Positions 21,284-34,150 of a DNA stretch of 64,000 nucleotides are shown piece by piece. Position numbers and translations under genes: made by a program. Each line of letters begins with the position of its first letter. The stretch's first letter is position 1. Under the pieces are notes generated by a model. It did not search any database. It was given only the letters and a program-made list of their open reading frames with translations, and was not told the origin of the DNA. This DNA is from Dryas octopetala (lineage: Eukaryota; Streptophyta; Magnoliopsida; Rosales; Rosaceae), in assembly GCA_963921425.1 (NCBI GenBank), contig OY992836.1, forward strand, positions 1,503,825 to 1,567,824. Reading direction: 5' to 3'.

Positions 21284-23988
21284 TATGACACCCCGAAACT
21301 GGGAACTCCACAGCGGCACCCGTCTTAAAGATCCTGAGACTATAATACCCCTTACCCCGAGTATTATATTCCCAAGCTCTTTAAAACGAGTTAAGCCCTT
21401 TTTATTGAAGAACCCGGGTTGGATCAGAATAGTAAAAATACAACGGAAGAAATTACTAAATATGCCTCAAATTATAAATAATAGTAAAGAGTACCAACCC
21501 GTGAGGGTTATGTGTTTCAAATACACTAACCCTAATGCTACATAATAAAACAGTAGACAAACAGATATGTCAGGATAGTCCAACCCACGCCAGAGTGATT
21601 CAGTCTTCAACAAAGTGGTGCAACAAATTAGACTCATGGATAGCCATTGGGATATGTCACCTACGAGGATGAAAGAGAAACACCACCACAGATCCAAAGA
21701 AAGGATCTAAACCAGATAGCAAGGCTGAAACTGACAAGCTGCAAGTGCCACACCCACAACCTCAATCTTGGTCTCCAACAACTGGATTATCTGCACTCAC
21801 AAGAGTACAGTAGGGGGTAAGCGTCACATACGTTCATCGCTTCCCCTCGAGGGAAAATCCTGGTTAGGTTTGAAACAATACTCGAAAATATAGGATTTCA
21901 AGAAAAACAGTTTAAAAGCAATGCACACCCAAAAACAGGGTATCAATACCAATAATATTATAACCAAAGCCAGTAATGATAAAGATAATTATGCCAATAA
22001 TCAGTGAGTAAAGCCTTTGCATGCTCATACATCTTTTTCAGTGAAAATCCTTCCTGTCACGTGACATAGTCCAGAAACATACCTGCGACCGATCACATAC
22101 ACGCCAACCGCCAGTATCGGAAATTCAACCACCACCTCGATACTGTGGTGAGAGTGTCCATTTACTTGGTAATACCACATTGGTTAGCCTCCCTAGAAGG
22201 ACATTCGACTAACCAGTCCGTACTTACCCCTCCGGAGGTTTAGGGGATCGAAACCCAAGGTCACAACATGTGCCGGTTACTCTCAGGTCGTCCAAGGTAT
22301 CACACAGAGAAAATCACACAAATATGCCATACAAAAATCATGCACATTCTCTGTGAAAGACATTTTCATATACATATAGTACGAAAATAGGCAGGAAATC
22401 CAATAACCGGGATATGGTACCTTCCCCCTACCTGCTTTACCAAAGTGTGTCCCTTGCCTGATCCCTTTCCTGTGTCTGGGTCCCACTTGTACCTGTTGGG
22501 AAAACTGGAGATCCAAATCCGACAACAGCCATTAGGAACGTACTAAACGTACTCTCAACCTTGTCTGTTATGACCAGGTAAAATCTAGAGGTTTGGCACT
22601 AGCGTAACTTGCTAGGCTTCTCTAAATTCTTGATCCGGCATGACCCTACTCCCCGAGGCAGATAGTCATGTCAGACCGTGTGGTTTCTAAGTTTATTTTA
22701 ATTTATTGTCGAGGAGGTTGATCAGATATGAACCTTACAACGTGACCAGGTTAGTGCATGGGGAAACTGAGGAAGCTCTGGCTCAGTACCCAACGCCTGT
22801 ATGCTCATGGACTGACCTTAGTCATCACGTTATTTGGTCACCACTAATATGGCCTCAATATTTATTAAGTTCATTTAATAACAACAGTTAAACGGCGTTT
22901 CGTCTATAACCACAACTTAAACGACAGCAAATTAAATAAGCTGGGTTAAGGGTATACTTGTTGAAGACTTCCCGCGGGCATAGTCTCGGTACTACTAGAC
23001 TTGCTAAGTAACAAGATTAAAATAGCCTAATTAACAAGAGATTAATTTAACAAAATTTTAGCAGAAATTCGACAGGGATCAAGAAATTACCTATGGAGCT
23101 TAGAAATGATTTTTTTAAAACTTCACCAAAATATAGCCTTCACACTACTAGAATTGAAGAGCTCGTCGCCACGATCGCATAGGCGAAATTGGATTGTCGA
23201 TCGGAGCTCCAGAACTCAAGATAAACTCGAAAGAAGATTGAAGAAGAGAGAGAAAGGAGGAGAGAGGAGAGAGAAGCTCTCTCTTGGGAAGCGTGTGGCT
23301 GAATTGTGAAAATCAGCTGGGGGTGTGCGGCACTATTTATAGGGGAGAGAGAGTGAGTCAACTCGGTTGACTCATCTGAGTGACCGGGTTGACTCAAGTC
23401 AACCGTCATAACTTTGACCAATGAGGAATTGACACATGGCATGTGCCCTGGCACTTGGCTGCACATGCAGCCATCAGATCTTGCTGCCATGCAGCGATGG
23501 ACGCTCCAGATCGTGCCACGTGGCTCGATCTGGTGATTTCCCTATTTTATTTTCTTTTTCCTATATTTCTTAACTTCAAAAATTAATTAAAAATAGCTCG
23601 GGACTCAGAAAAATACCCCGAAAATACTACGGACTTGTATCGACTAGTACTAATTAACTATGAGGTCAAATTACTAATTGGCCTTTTAAAAAAATTTCAG
23701 AAATTTCAAGCTCTACAAACTAGGATAAAATGCTTTTAAAAAAAGAAAATTTGGGAAATTCATAAAATAATCTCCCGGACTCGGAATAATACGAGACTTG
23801 CTCCGTTGAGTTCGTGAGTAAAAGTACTACCTTTTAAAGGTCTAACTTGGATCAAAACCCTAGTCAAAGTTGGTCAAACAATTATAGCTCAAGGTGAAAA
23901 ATACGATTTTCCGCCCAACAATTTCTAGAAAAATTCTAGAAATTAAGGAAAAATCCCGAAATAAATTTGGAAAATTTTGGGTCTCACA
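21284..23988 (-). mobile_element. Solo LTR in element D gag, 2705 bp
   Basis: On the minus strand it starts TGTGAGACCC and ends GGGGTGTCATA; the last two bases would be CA in an unmutated LTR. It is flanked by GTCGG at 21279-21283 and 23989-23993. Removing the LTR and one GTCGG rejoins the gag frame, confirming both ends. There is no PBS or coding region. A TATA box (CTATAAATAG on the minus strand) lies at 23333-23342. It lacks the 50-bp hairpin repeat of the other large solo LTRs and probably belongs to a different family. Confidence 0.88.
23333..23342 (-). promoter_or_regulatory. TATA box of the solo LTR in D
   Basis: The minus strand reads CTATAAATAG, a near-ideal plant TATA box, upstream of a CT/GA-rich presumed leader at 23220-23330. 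Confidence 0.55.
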
Positions 23989-23993
23989 GTCGG

Positions 23994-24010
23994 CCACGTC
24001 GAGGAGGCAT
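23994..24010 (-). pseudogene. gag: Element D gag, first codons
   Basis: The ATG at 24010-24008 opens MPPRRGR, a typical N-terminus of Tekay/Del-type Gag proteins. The frame is then cut by the solo LTR and continues at 21283. Confidence 0.7.
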
Positions 24011-24089
24011 AATACCTATATGAAAACCAAACTTTTATCAATAATGGGGATGCACATTTAGTGCAGAATTGAGGAATCTAAAACCTAAT

Positions 24090-24101
24090 GCTCTGATACC
24101 A
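24090..24101 (-). promoter_or_regulatory. Element D primer binding site (tRNA-iMet)
   Basis: The minus strand reads TGGTATCAGAGC three bases after the 5' LTR end. This is the standard initiator-Met primer site of Ty1 and many Ty3 plant elements, and differs from the Asp site of A, F and G. Confidence 0.85.
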
Positions 24102-24104
24102 AGT

Positions 24105-25148
24105 TGATAGGACCGCCCCCGGATTTCACCTTGAAACTCAGAGAGGTCTTGTGGGAATCCAAAATCAACTTCTATTATCTCTCAAACAAATTCAATAATC
24201 ATGAATTTAGAAAAGTATTTGCAAAATAAAGTCCACTCACAGAGATAGCCCTAGCTTCGATCCTCCGCCGGATCGTCACGAGCCACGGTCGTCTCGCCAA
24301 CAATAGGGATGAAAGGGGCTGGGATTTGGCTGGAATCTAGCAAGGGAGAGGCGGCGGAAATTTGGCGTTTCTGGATGATTTTCCTGTGCGCGTGGTGGCA
24401 GGTCGGTGATGGTGGCGGCTTGGAATTGTTGATCGGCTGGTGGGGTTCACGTCGATGGGTCGTGGTGGCCGGCGAAGGCCAGTGGCGGTGGCTGGGTTGG
24501 TCGAGCATAGAGAAAAAGGGGAGAGAGAGAACTCGGGGAGAGAGAAAATGAAGAGAGAGAGAGTAGGCTTGAGGGGAGTGGTCAGCGCCTAGGGGTCACG
24601 TCGGTGAGGCCGGCGAAGCCAGTAGTGGTCGACGGTAGGCTAGGTGGTGATGGTGGTCGGTTGGTGCAAGGGTGGTTGCGAGGGAGGAGAAAAAAACAGG
24701 GAGAAAGAGTGTGGGGAGAGAGAAATAAAAAGGGGAGAGAGAATGTTCTAGAGAGAGAGAGAGAGAGATCCCTTAAAAAAAATCTGATTTTGAAATTTTT
24801 AAAACCCAATTTGTCAATTTTACAAAATTGCCCTTCACTTCACATGTCCGTATCTTTCAAACCGTAACTCGGATCGATGCGTGCTACGTGTCTATGAAAT
24901 CGTGGGCTCGAGACTTATCTAACGGACCAAAATTCAAAATCAAAATCCCATTTATTTTAAAAGTCAACTTTGGGTCAAGCTCCAAATTAAAACAAAAATA
25001 AATAAAAATTTAAATCAAAACCCTTTTTATTTTCTAAATAAATCTCAAAATCTTTAAAATACAATTCAATCATCCTTTATAAACCTTTTAAAACCATAGT
25101 TAAATAAAAATTTAAATTTCTAGTGGAAATTTGGGTCGGGTCATTACA
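24105..25148 (-). mobile_element. Element D 5' LTR, 1044 bp
   Basis: It starts TGTAATGACCCGACCC at 25148 and ends GGTCCTATCA at 24105, next to the PBS. The part near its start matches the truncated 3' LTR at 19151-19506. It carries GA-rich purine stretches (24520-24770) and the TACGTGTC core at 24885-24892. The adjacent CAAGG (25149-25153) lies in the element B gag leader, so D inserted into B. Confidence 0.85.
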
Positions 25149-27209
25149 CAAGGTTAGAGATGCTCAAAGACGAAGCGTTAGGAACTTTACACATCAGCCC
25201 TCTACCTAGTGCATCTGATTCGAGTAATGAACACATTGGAAGCAACGAAATGGCTGAAGCAAATGAGAATGTGCCGCAGCCCTTGAGTCACTTTTCAGCA
25301 CCCTCGCTGCCCACACAACCGTCTTGCATCCGTTATGCGAAAATAGCTACTGATTTTGAGATCAAGAGTGGTCAAATTCACTTGTTACCGAGTTTTCATG
25401 GTCTGAATGGAGAGGATCCGATCCACTTCCTAAAGGAATTTTCTGGGGTATGTGAAGCCGCACAATTGAAGGGATTGAATGCCGATCAGTATTGTTTGAG
25501 GATGTTCCATTTCACGCTCAAAGAAAAAAGCAAAGAGATGGTTGTATTTGCTGCCTAGTTGTTCCATTTTGACTTGGGATGATGTTTTGAACAAATTTTT
25601 GAACAAGTTCTATTCTATTTCCAAGATCAACTCGATTAGGATGGAGATACTTGGATTTGTGCAAAAGCTGATGAGCCATTCCAAGAGACTTGGGATAGAT
25701 TTAATGAGTTGCTTACTAGCTGCCCACACCACAACCTATCCCCTTGGCATATGATTTGTTATTTTTATCAAGCACTTTTGGAGAGGGATCAAGCTAAGGT
25801 GGATTCGGCATGTGGTGGTGCATTCATGTCTAAAACTGAAGATGAGGCTACTGAGTTATTTGAGTCAGTTTCTTTGAGTTCTCAACAATGGGATTCTAAT
25901 AGTTCAAGGGGAGGACCAAAGAGATGGTTATATGAGGTAGTTGACGCACCTAACACTAGGGACATATTGCTGAGATCAGGGGTGCAAGCACAAGGGAATG
26001 AAGTGGAGCAAGTGAATCAGGTTGGAAGCTATCCTAGGGTGTCGTACGACCCTTATTCCAACACTTACAACCCTGGATGGAAGAACAACCCCAATTTTGG
26101 GTGGAGTAACAATAATGGACAGCAAGCTAGTGGGAGCAAAAACAAGCAATATGTGCACCCTAATGCCGAGAGGTCTAGCTTGGAGAAGAAGATCGCTCAG
26201 ATTGCTCAAAGCACCGCTTCCCTAGCTCGAAGCACCAACGCCTTCATGAACCGAACCGAGCATCAGATGCAAGCTAACTCAAAGGATATTGCAAACCTAG
26301 AGAGTCAAGTGGGTCAGATTGCGACTACATTGGGTCAAAGAGAGAAGGGGATGTTGCTTAGTTAGCCCGTCGTCAACCCAAAGAATGAGGAGCATGTGAA
26401 TGCCATTCTGAAGACAACTCCAAGAAAGAGAGTGAGAGAAATCAAGACTAAGGAGGTGATTAAGATCATGGATAGTGAGGAAGAGGAGGATCCGATCATG
26501 ACTGAAGAATACGTGGATACGCGCATGATTCCCCTCATTCCGGACATCGATGTCACCAAGTTTCCAGCAACCTTGAGGGAATTGAAGTCAATTGAAAAGA
26601 AGGTTGAGGAGCAAGGACATAGTCACAACGTTCCTAGGGAGATTTGTGGTTATCTATTTGCAACTTATCTGATCAAGAAGAGAGATCCGGGCTCGTTGGT
26701 CATACCTTGCAGCATAGGGGAGTATCAGATTGAGAAGGCCTTAATTGACAATGGCTCAGCTATCAATGTTATGCTGCTGGTTGTATTCAAGAAGCTTGGG
26801 TTTGTGGAAGCCGATTTGCACCCATTTGAGTCAAACATTCGTTTCGCCAACTCTTCAGTCGAAAAAGCCCTTGGTATGCTTGTTGATGTTTTGGTTAGAT
26901 GTCGTAATTTACTAATTCCTTCTGATTTCATAGTGCTAGATGTTCCGAGACTTCTTGGTGACGTGTCTATCCTTCTTGGGAGGCCATTCTTGTGCACCTC
27001 TAACATGGAGTACAAAGGCAATGGAGTGCTTACTGAAGATTCGTCACAACACCAAGCAAGAGGTGTACCGACTCACTTCCAAGCCGCCGCAAAGCGAGGA
27101 GATCACCTATTATGGAGATGAGAAGGAAGAGATGAATAATCTTTTCAAACTGTTCTTTTGGGATGTCAAGAGTGACAATGGGAAGAAGAAGAAGAAAGGA
27201 CGCAAGTAG
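25149..27209 (+). pseudogene. gag-pro: Element B gag-protease, decayed
   Basis: The region is a full-length homologue of the A gag-pro frame without the CACTA insertion. Gag motifs (FEIKSGQIHLLPSFHG, YNPGWKNNPNFGWSN) and protease motifs (ALIDNGSAINVM, LLGRPFLCT) are all recognisable. It is broken by frameshifts near 25530 and 25660, a TAG near 26363 and a frameshift near 27015. The end SGNGKKKKKGRK-type tail and stop at 27207-27209 are conserved with A. As in A, no pol follows. The 5' end is cut by insertion of element D at CAAGG; the LTR, PBS and leader of B are not present to the left of D. Confidence 0.85.
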
Positions 27210-29003
27210 AGGAGTGGCAATGTCAGGTTAAAAACAGAAAACCAAGCGCTGATTGGGAGGCAACCCAAGTTTTTATTTTAAAAGAATCCAGAAGAAGCCG
27301 TTGAAGACCAAGGAGGCCGTGCCTACCCTTGGAGTGTTCACATGTGCGTGCGCAAGTAAGCAATTTCCTTATTTTTGCTTCATAAGACAATTTTCATTTT
27401 AGTTGTGTGCTTATTTGGTTTTGGATAGTTGCAGTTTCCCTTTTTACTTATTTTGAGCATTGATGCATTTATTTCTTATACATTGAGGGCAATGTATCAT
27501 TTAAGTTTGGGGGGAAAGGCATTTGTCATTTGTTGTGTTTTTAGGTTAGAACAAAAAATTTTCGTTTATTGGGTGTTTTTAGGTTAGGAAAAACTTTATA
27601 CTTTTGTTTTTAAACTTAGGGTGTCAAACCCACATCAAAATGCACTTTTTCTTTAGATTTCATCCACTGTACTGATGGATATGAATCTTTAGAAATGTGC
27701 GATATTGTTTTAAAAACAAAGTTTTTGAGTCTTTTTGTGTGTTTTGGGTAGTTTTGAGTCCCTAACTAATTGATTTGATTGCGTATCATTGTTATACGCA
27801 TGTTTAGTTTGTGTGTATATTTGGTGTTCTTTTCTTTCTAATAGTGTTCCGTAACATATCTTGCAATTCTATGTCATTTGGTCTTGTTCTTAAATTCTTG
27901 AGTATTGCGCGCCACTCTAATTCTATCGTTGTCATATAAGTCGTTGTTTTGATCTCATTATCTTTCATTTGGTCATTTGCTTGGAATTCACATAATCATG
28001 AATCAATGAGATAGTACTCTTTTCTTTTGTACACAAAGCATGTCGTATTTGCGTGACTCTTGATAAATGAATTTAGGCCTTGTTTGTGTACCCCATAGCC
28101 TAAAAGCCTACCCATTACATGTTTTATCCTTAGTTACCCATTTTGAGCCTTTTAAGCCATATTCTTTGTTAACCCACACAAAACCCTAAGTTTGGGGGTG
28201 CTACGCCCCTTTTACTCGTTTTACCCTATCTATGGTATTGCAATGTGTCTACATGTTGATTGAGGTGAAAAAGAAGTGAAAATGCATAACTTATACAAAA
28301 ATGTGCTAAAAGAATATGTATACTGTGCCCAAAGAAAAAAAAACAAAGAAAGAGATGGGGCGGATGCAAAAGAAAAAGTGAGCAAAAAGAGTTCAAATTG
28401 AGCTATGTAGTGCAAAGAAGCAAGGTATGCCTCATAATGTTCTATTATGCTTGCAATTCCATAGTATTTAGCCTTTGTGTTTTCCTTTCATTTCAATATC
28501 CTATCCTAGCTTAAGCCTTCATTATAACCCTATTTAAGTCCTAGCTGATCTCAAGAGGCGTGTATTATACTTATGTGGAGTCTATTTGAGAAGGGAGCCT
28601 ATGGTCATTGATCCTATTTCAAGCACTTTGATTCCTTTCCATGAGAACAGTATTTCTATCTAATTGTTTTTGTTACATATTTTCTCTCACATATATTTTT
28701 AAGTGCACATATCAACCCAATTCTTGTGTGTTTATCATTGAGAGTATGCCATAGTGAGGATTGGAGTTGAATCTAGTGTGTATATATTGATTTAGTTCTG
28801 TTTATCTAACACTTGAATTTGTGTCAAGGATGACCTATAAGACAATAAAGGAGTGAGGTATGCTATTAAAATTTGGAGAATGCAACTTATATGCCATACT
28901 TATCATGTAATTAATGGTTATGCGTATGAATTCAATTATTGGGATGTTAGAGTCAGTTTTGAGTCTTTTCTTTATTTTATTTGTTCGAGGACTAGCAAAA
29001 TCT
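27210..29003 (+). other. Element B 3' untranslated region
   Basis: Homologous to 12757-14756 of element A with several deletions, the largest around 27890. The internal purine tract with GAGGGCAATGTATCATTTAA is near 27486. No credible ORF. Confidence 0.7.
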
Positions 29004-29016
29004 AAGTTTGGGGGTG
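29004..29016 (+). promoter_or_regulatory. Element B polypurine tract
   Basis: AAGTTTGGGGGTG directly precedes the LTR start, identical to element A. Confidence 0.8.
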
Positions 29017-30697
29017 TGATGAGTGTGCATTTTGCATCACTTTATGATACTAATTTCTTAACCCAGAGTGTTAGAACTCGATATTTTGTGTTTGTTATCT
29101 TGTTTTTGTATTTTCAGGTTAAATGAAGCGTAAATAGGAAAAAGGAGCAAATGGAGCCGTTTTGAGACATTTCCTGCTCAAACTAGGAAAATGGGTCAAT
29201 TCTTAGGCAAACCAGGAAAAGAGCTGTAATCCTAGTCACATGAGGATTCCTAGTCACACGAGGAAACATCAAGCCTAGAACCATTATTGTCAAGCCAGAA
29301 ATGAGAAATCCTAATTGTAGCAGGAATTCCTGGTTGAACTAGGAAACCTAACCCTACTAGGGAAATGAGTCCTAATGACACTAGGAGACTCCAGGGGCAA
29401 TATGGTCATTACGAGAAGTCAAAATGGACAAGGAATCCTTCATTAACAAGAAATCCTAGTTGGACTAGGAAAGGTTGGTCAAAGTCAACTCTATTAAGTC
29501 AAGGTTCCAGAAGCTTCTAGTAGGTGGTGGGCATCCATGGAAACAAATGGAGGGAAGAAATGAATTCAAATCCAAAGGGAAATAAGGGGCGAAATTGGAA
29601 GTCAAAGTCAATGGTCAAGGGTGAACTATGACATGTCATCAAGTCAAATGGGCCATGGGCCTATGTGAGTGCCGAAATCATGAGGTGGCAGCCATGCATG
29701 CATGCGCCAACCCTAGCAGCCCAAGAAACCCATCACGCCAAGTCCAAGTGGCAACCCATGCGCACATGTGTGACTGAAACCCTAAGGCCATGCGTGAGTC
29801 ACTTAAGCCCAATGCAGAAGCCCATGCCGCACAACCCTAGGTTTCCTAACCCTAGCCTTGTCGCACACCCTAAAGCCTTGCCTCACAAGGATTTCTCCCT
29901 CACCTCTATATATACATCCTATTCTCTCATAATTTAGGGTTCCCATAATTTACACTTTCAGAATTTCAGAGAGAGAGAGAGGCCGGAAGCTAGAGAGAGA
30001 GAGAGAATGAGGCTGATTGGCGTGGAAGCTAGAGAGAGAAGGAGTCAAGCCTTGTGCCGCAAGCCCTAGCTCACCTTGCCGTGGGTTCCTCCAGCTTTCT
30101 AGGTGTCTCCTTCATCTCCTCTTCTTGCCGCAACCCCCCTAGTGATGTTTCCTTTGGTTTTCAATTTTATTTTCTTCTAGAATTCTTATTTTCTTTTATT
30201 TTTGTGTTTCTGATTTAATTTTAATTATGGATTGAGAGTTTATTTATATGATTCAGATTTTGTTTTCTATTTCAATTATGTAGTTTATTATTCTATCTTG
30301 CATGTTAGTTGTAGGTTGATTTTCAGATTTGTCATGCTTTAACAAATCGTTTATCCATCTCTTGATGAATTAATTTGATGTTTGCATGTATCAAATTCTC
30401 ATTATCTAATTGAATCCGTCACTATTTGTTTGCATCATTTGACTGCCCACCTTAGGATAATTGCATCTAGTCTATTTGTTAGGTTTAGCTATGGACTAAT
30501 CAAAGACACTAAATCACAAGTAACAAGGGAATAAGGGATTATTCTTGGTAATGGTTTTGTAGGACCTCTATAAGGAAATAATCAAAGCTTGTATGTTGTG
30601 CATGTTTGACGTTCTCATAAATCTTAATGACTCTTGCATGGATAACAGTTGCCTTAAGTCCGCTTAGGGAACATGTAAGTTAACTGGTTAGGGGAAG
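29017..30697 (+). mobile_element. Element B 3' LTR, 3'-truncated
   Basis: It starts TGATGAGTGTGCATTTTGCA and follows the A LTR through the dyad array (29160-29480), a TATA box at 29906-29915 and a GA-rich leader (29970-30030). It stops near 30697, about 480 bp before the expected LTR end, at the junction with element F. Confidence 0.82.
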
Positions 30698-31127
30698 CCT
30701 CATCGCTCAACCCCCTCAGCTTGCTAATCTCGCATATCGCATGAAATTCCTTAATATGCACGTAAGGATCTTCTCCTTCTTGACCATGGAATAATGGAAG
30801 AAGTTTGATTGTCCCACTTGAAATTTCGAACTCAGCTTCCACTTGAGAGTAAGCAATGCTTGTAGGTTGAGCTAGTAGTGTTGGAGACGAATAATCACTC
30901 AAAGGTACTCTTGGTAGAGAGACATTCGGCTACAAGGTCTCCTCGACTTCCTCCTCTTATTTCTCTTCTTCATATGCTCCTTCAGATTCACTCCCTCTTG
31001 ACGACACAAGGGTTGACCTCATCCTTAATGGTGTCCAATTGCATCTCGGCCTGCCCTTGTAAGCACTCAACACCTTTTGGCCTTCTGCACGTGAAAGAGG
31101 AGTGATCTTTGAATTTGATTCTTCCAT
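30698..31127 (-). pseudogene. gag: Element F gag, N-terminal fragment
   Basis: The ATG at 31127-31125 opens a gag whose start (MEESNSKITPL) is shared with element G. A frameshift and stop occur near 30930, after which the frame reads SDYSSPTLLAQPTSIAYSQ and FEISSGTIKLLPLFHG, DPYVHIKEFHAICEI, an Athila-type gag domain. It breaks off within the gag domain at the junction with the B LTR. Nothing of protease or pol remains. Confidence 0.72.
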
Positions 31128-31250
31128 TGTACCTTAGAAACAAGAGAAATCAGCAAGAACCAAAAGGAAAAATAAAAAAACAGAAAACTAAACCTAACTA
31201 AAATGACTTCATTAAAAGTAATTAAACTACCAATCAACACAAATAACAAT

Positions 31251-31268
31251 TCCCCGGCAACGGCGCCA
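31251..31268 (-). promoter_or_regulatory. Element F primer binding site (tRNA-Asp)
   Basis: The minus strand reads TGGCGCCGTTGCCGGGGA, six bases after the LTR end at 31275, identical to the site of element A. Confidence 0.9.
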
Positions 31269-31274
31269 AAAACT

Positions 31275-33509
31275 TGTTGTATGTTTTCCTAGAGCAATTA
31301 TATTAAACCTTTTTAACAACTCTAGGTTAACTCGCAAGTGCACAAATCGCAGAGTAGCAAAGCTTGCAAATACGAGGTCGATCCCACAGGGAATTGTACT
31401 AGTGTAATGATTACTAATTCAATTAAATTCAATTAAATCTACTCTAACTCACACACACAAATGGGGGGTTTTTGAGACTAGACTAAACTAACAATAAAGT
31501 AACAAAACTTTAAAATAACAATTGAATGAATTTAAATAAGAACAATGATAAAGAAACACTAGGGGTCAGAATCCACCACTAACATACCATTCACCTTACT
31601 AAGGATACTCACAATCAATATGCAAACATGTCAACAAAGTTCGTCTACTAAAAGGTTTGGCTAGTTACTTTTAGCAATTACTCCCTAGTACTAAGCTAAG
31701 GCAGCTGTTACCCATGCAAGAGTCATTACAATTTGTGAGAGTGACAAACATATGGAGCATAGACCCATCCAAATTGTAACCTTTGAACATCTATAATCCC
31801 TTTTCTCATGAATATTATCTTAGGATATCCACTTGTTGCCTATTGAAACTATCATTCTTTTGAGCTTATTTAGTTCCACAACATAAATCTAGATGCATGC
31901 AACCTAAGGTGATTAGTCAAAGATGCGAAGCAAATAGAGTTAATTTAAACAGAGATCCAAGATTTGTCAACATGTAAACAACTGAAAACTCAATAATCCA
32001 TAGTAAAACTAAATAGCATGACTAGGGTTTCATCCTAGCCCTAGCTAAATATTTAGCTACACATACTTGAATCCATAAAGAAATATAACATAATTAAAAC
32101 TAGGAAAATAAAGAGGAAGAGAAGAGAGATCAAGCCACGCAATGGGATGGAGATGGCTCCACCCTTGGACGGCATGATGGGTTGCTGCTCGTCCTTGGGC
32201 TCCACGACAAAGCAGCTAGGTTGCTCGGCAAGATGGCAGCAAGGTGGGGGCGTGACTAGGTGGTGGTGGCAGCGGCAAGACTTGCTCCTCCTCCTAGGGT
32301 TCAGTACAAAAATAAAAAATGAAAGGAAGAAAGGTGGCTGCGGCTTGAACAGAGAGAGAGACTAGGGTTGCGTGAGAAAAAGAAAAGAAAGAGGAAGGAA
32401 GATAGGGTAGGCGCCACGGAAAGAGAGAGAGGCTAGGGTTTCTAAAATTTCACAAGAAAGAACCCTCTCTTTGTGCTATAAAGATGTATTTATAGAGTGA
32501 AGGGGGCTGAGATTTCTATTTCTCATCAATGTGGGATTGCTGTAACTTAACCTAATGGACCAAGGCCACACTTACTTAAGCCCAACAATATGCATAACCC
32601 ATCAGCCCCATGCGCCAACCACTAGGCCATTCACACAAGCCCATGCTGCACCTTCCTGAGGATACTTGCGCCCAGCCCAAGCTCAATAGCTTGGCCGAAA
32701 ATCAATCCTATCCATTTGTGCTTTGGCCCATTGTCTTCCAGAAGCTTGTAGAACCTTTGACTTGTTGACTTTGATTTTTGACCACTTCTCCTTGTCCACC
32801 TAGGAATCCTTATAAACATAGGATTTCTATCTCACTTGGAATTTCACAATTTCCATTTTGCCTTCATGATTACTATCTTCATTAGGACACCATTTCCTAT
32901 CTGGATTAGGTTTCCTAGTTTAAATAGGTTTTCCTGCTCCAATTAGGATTTCTCATGTCTGGCTTCGGATCTTCATGATTTCTTCTTATTCAAGTTTGAT
33001 ATTTCCTTGTGACACTAGGAATCCTAGTTTGACTGAGATTCAGCTTTTCCTGGTGTGACCAGGATTTCTCCACTTTTTCTAATTTAACTAGGAAATGTCC
33101 AAAATTGGCTCTTTTGGCTTCTTTTCTCTTCTTTGCTCATTTTATCCTATAAAAACAAAAACAAACTAACAAGACACAAAATACCGAGTTCTTCATGTCT
33201 GGCTTCGAATTTCTCATGTCTGGCTTCGGATCTTCATGATTTCTTCTTATTCAAGTTTGATATTTTCTTGTGACACTAGGAATCCTAGTTTGACTGAGAT
33301 TCAGCTTTTCCTGGTGTGACCAGGATTTCTCCACTTTTTTTAATTTAACTAGGAAATGTCCAAAATTGGCTCTTTTGGCTTCTTTTCTCTTCTTTGCTCA
33401 TTTTATCCTATAAAAACAAAAACAAACTAACAAGACACAAAATACCGAGTTCTTGCACTCTAGGTTAGGAAGTTAGTATCATAAAATGGTGCAAAATGAG
33501 CACTCAACA
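31275..33509 (-). mobile_element. Element F 5' LTR, complete, 2235 bp
   Basis: On the minus strand it starts TGTTGAGTGCTCATTTTGCA at 33509 and ends GGAAAACATACAACA at 31275, next to the PBS. It carries dyad repeats (32790-33090 and duplicated at 33240-33360), a TATA-like CTCTATAAATAC (minus) near 32483, and the U5 core near 31378. A ~260-bp tandem duplication lies in U3. It abuts, and probably inserted into, the LTR fragment starting at 33510. Confidence 0.86.
32954..33454. repeat. 261-bp tandem duplication inside element F U3
   Basis: The block from CATGTCTGGCTTCGGATC at 32954 is repeated from 33215 and includes TCCTAGTTTGACTGAGATTC and the ATAAAAACAAAAAC stretch. The copies are nearly identical. 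It resembles the independent 264-bp U3 duplication at 17677. Confidence 0.85.
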
Positions 33510-34150
33510 CCCACATTGGAAAATTAGCAAAACCTCTCCACCTCGTCACTACTATATAAGACCCTCGCTCTTTCACAAATCAACATATCTTACATCTAGA
33601 CACCTTATATATCTTTATTTTTCTGGAAGTTTAGAGAGAGAGAGAAAGAGAGAGAGAGAGAAGTTGGCGCAAGGAGGAGGAGGGGCAGCAAGAAGGCTTG
33701 CTGCCCTAGCTGCATCTTCCTTGGGTTTTTCCTTGTTTCTTCTTGTCTTCTTCTTTTGATTTCCTTTGTTTTCTTTAATTAATTAGTCTATTCTTCTTTC
33801 ATTATGGATTCAGTGTTTGATTATTTAATGAAAGTTGGTTCTTTTATTTTCTTTATTATGTTTTGATTTTAGTTTTGCATTGTTAAGATGATGATGAAAC
33901 TCTTATTATTTGATTCGATGTTGATTTATGGTTAATGAAATAAAGCCATGTGATTTAATGTGATATGTCCATGCGATAAATTCCCATTGTCTGTTTTAAT
34001 TGATTCTATTTGTTTGCACTGTTTGACTAGCTACCTTAGGGTTGTATGCATCTAGTAATTGTTATGAAATTGAGAGGTGATAATCAAGCTAATCAATTCA
34101 ATAGGTAACAAGGAGGTATCCTGAGAACTTATCTTTGATAAATAGGTTTA
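33510..34150 (+). mobile_element. LTR fragment E, left half
   Basis: This plus-strand Athila-like LTR piece holds a TATA box (CTATATAAG near 33550), a GA-rich leader and the CTACCTTAGGGTTG region. It is interrupted at 34150 by a solo LTR and resumes at 39178. Its own U3 start was lost at the junction with element F. Confidence 0.65.
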
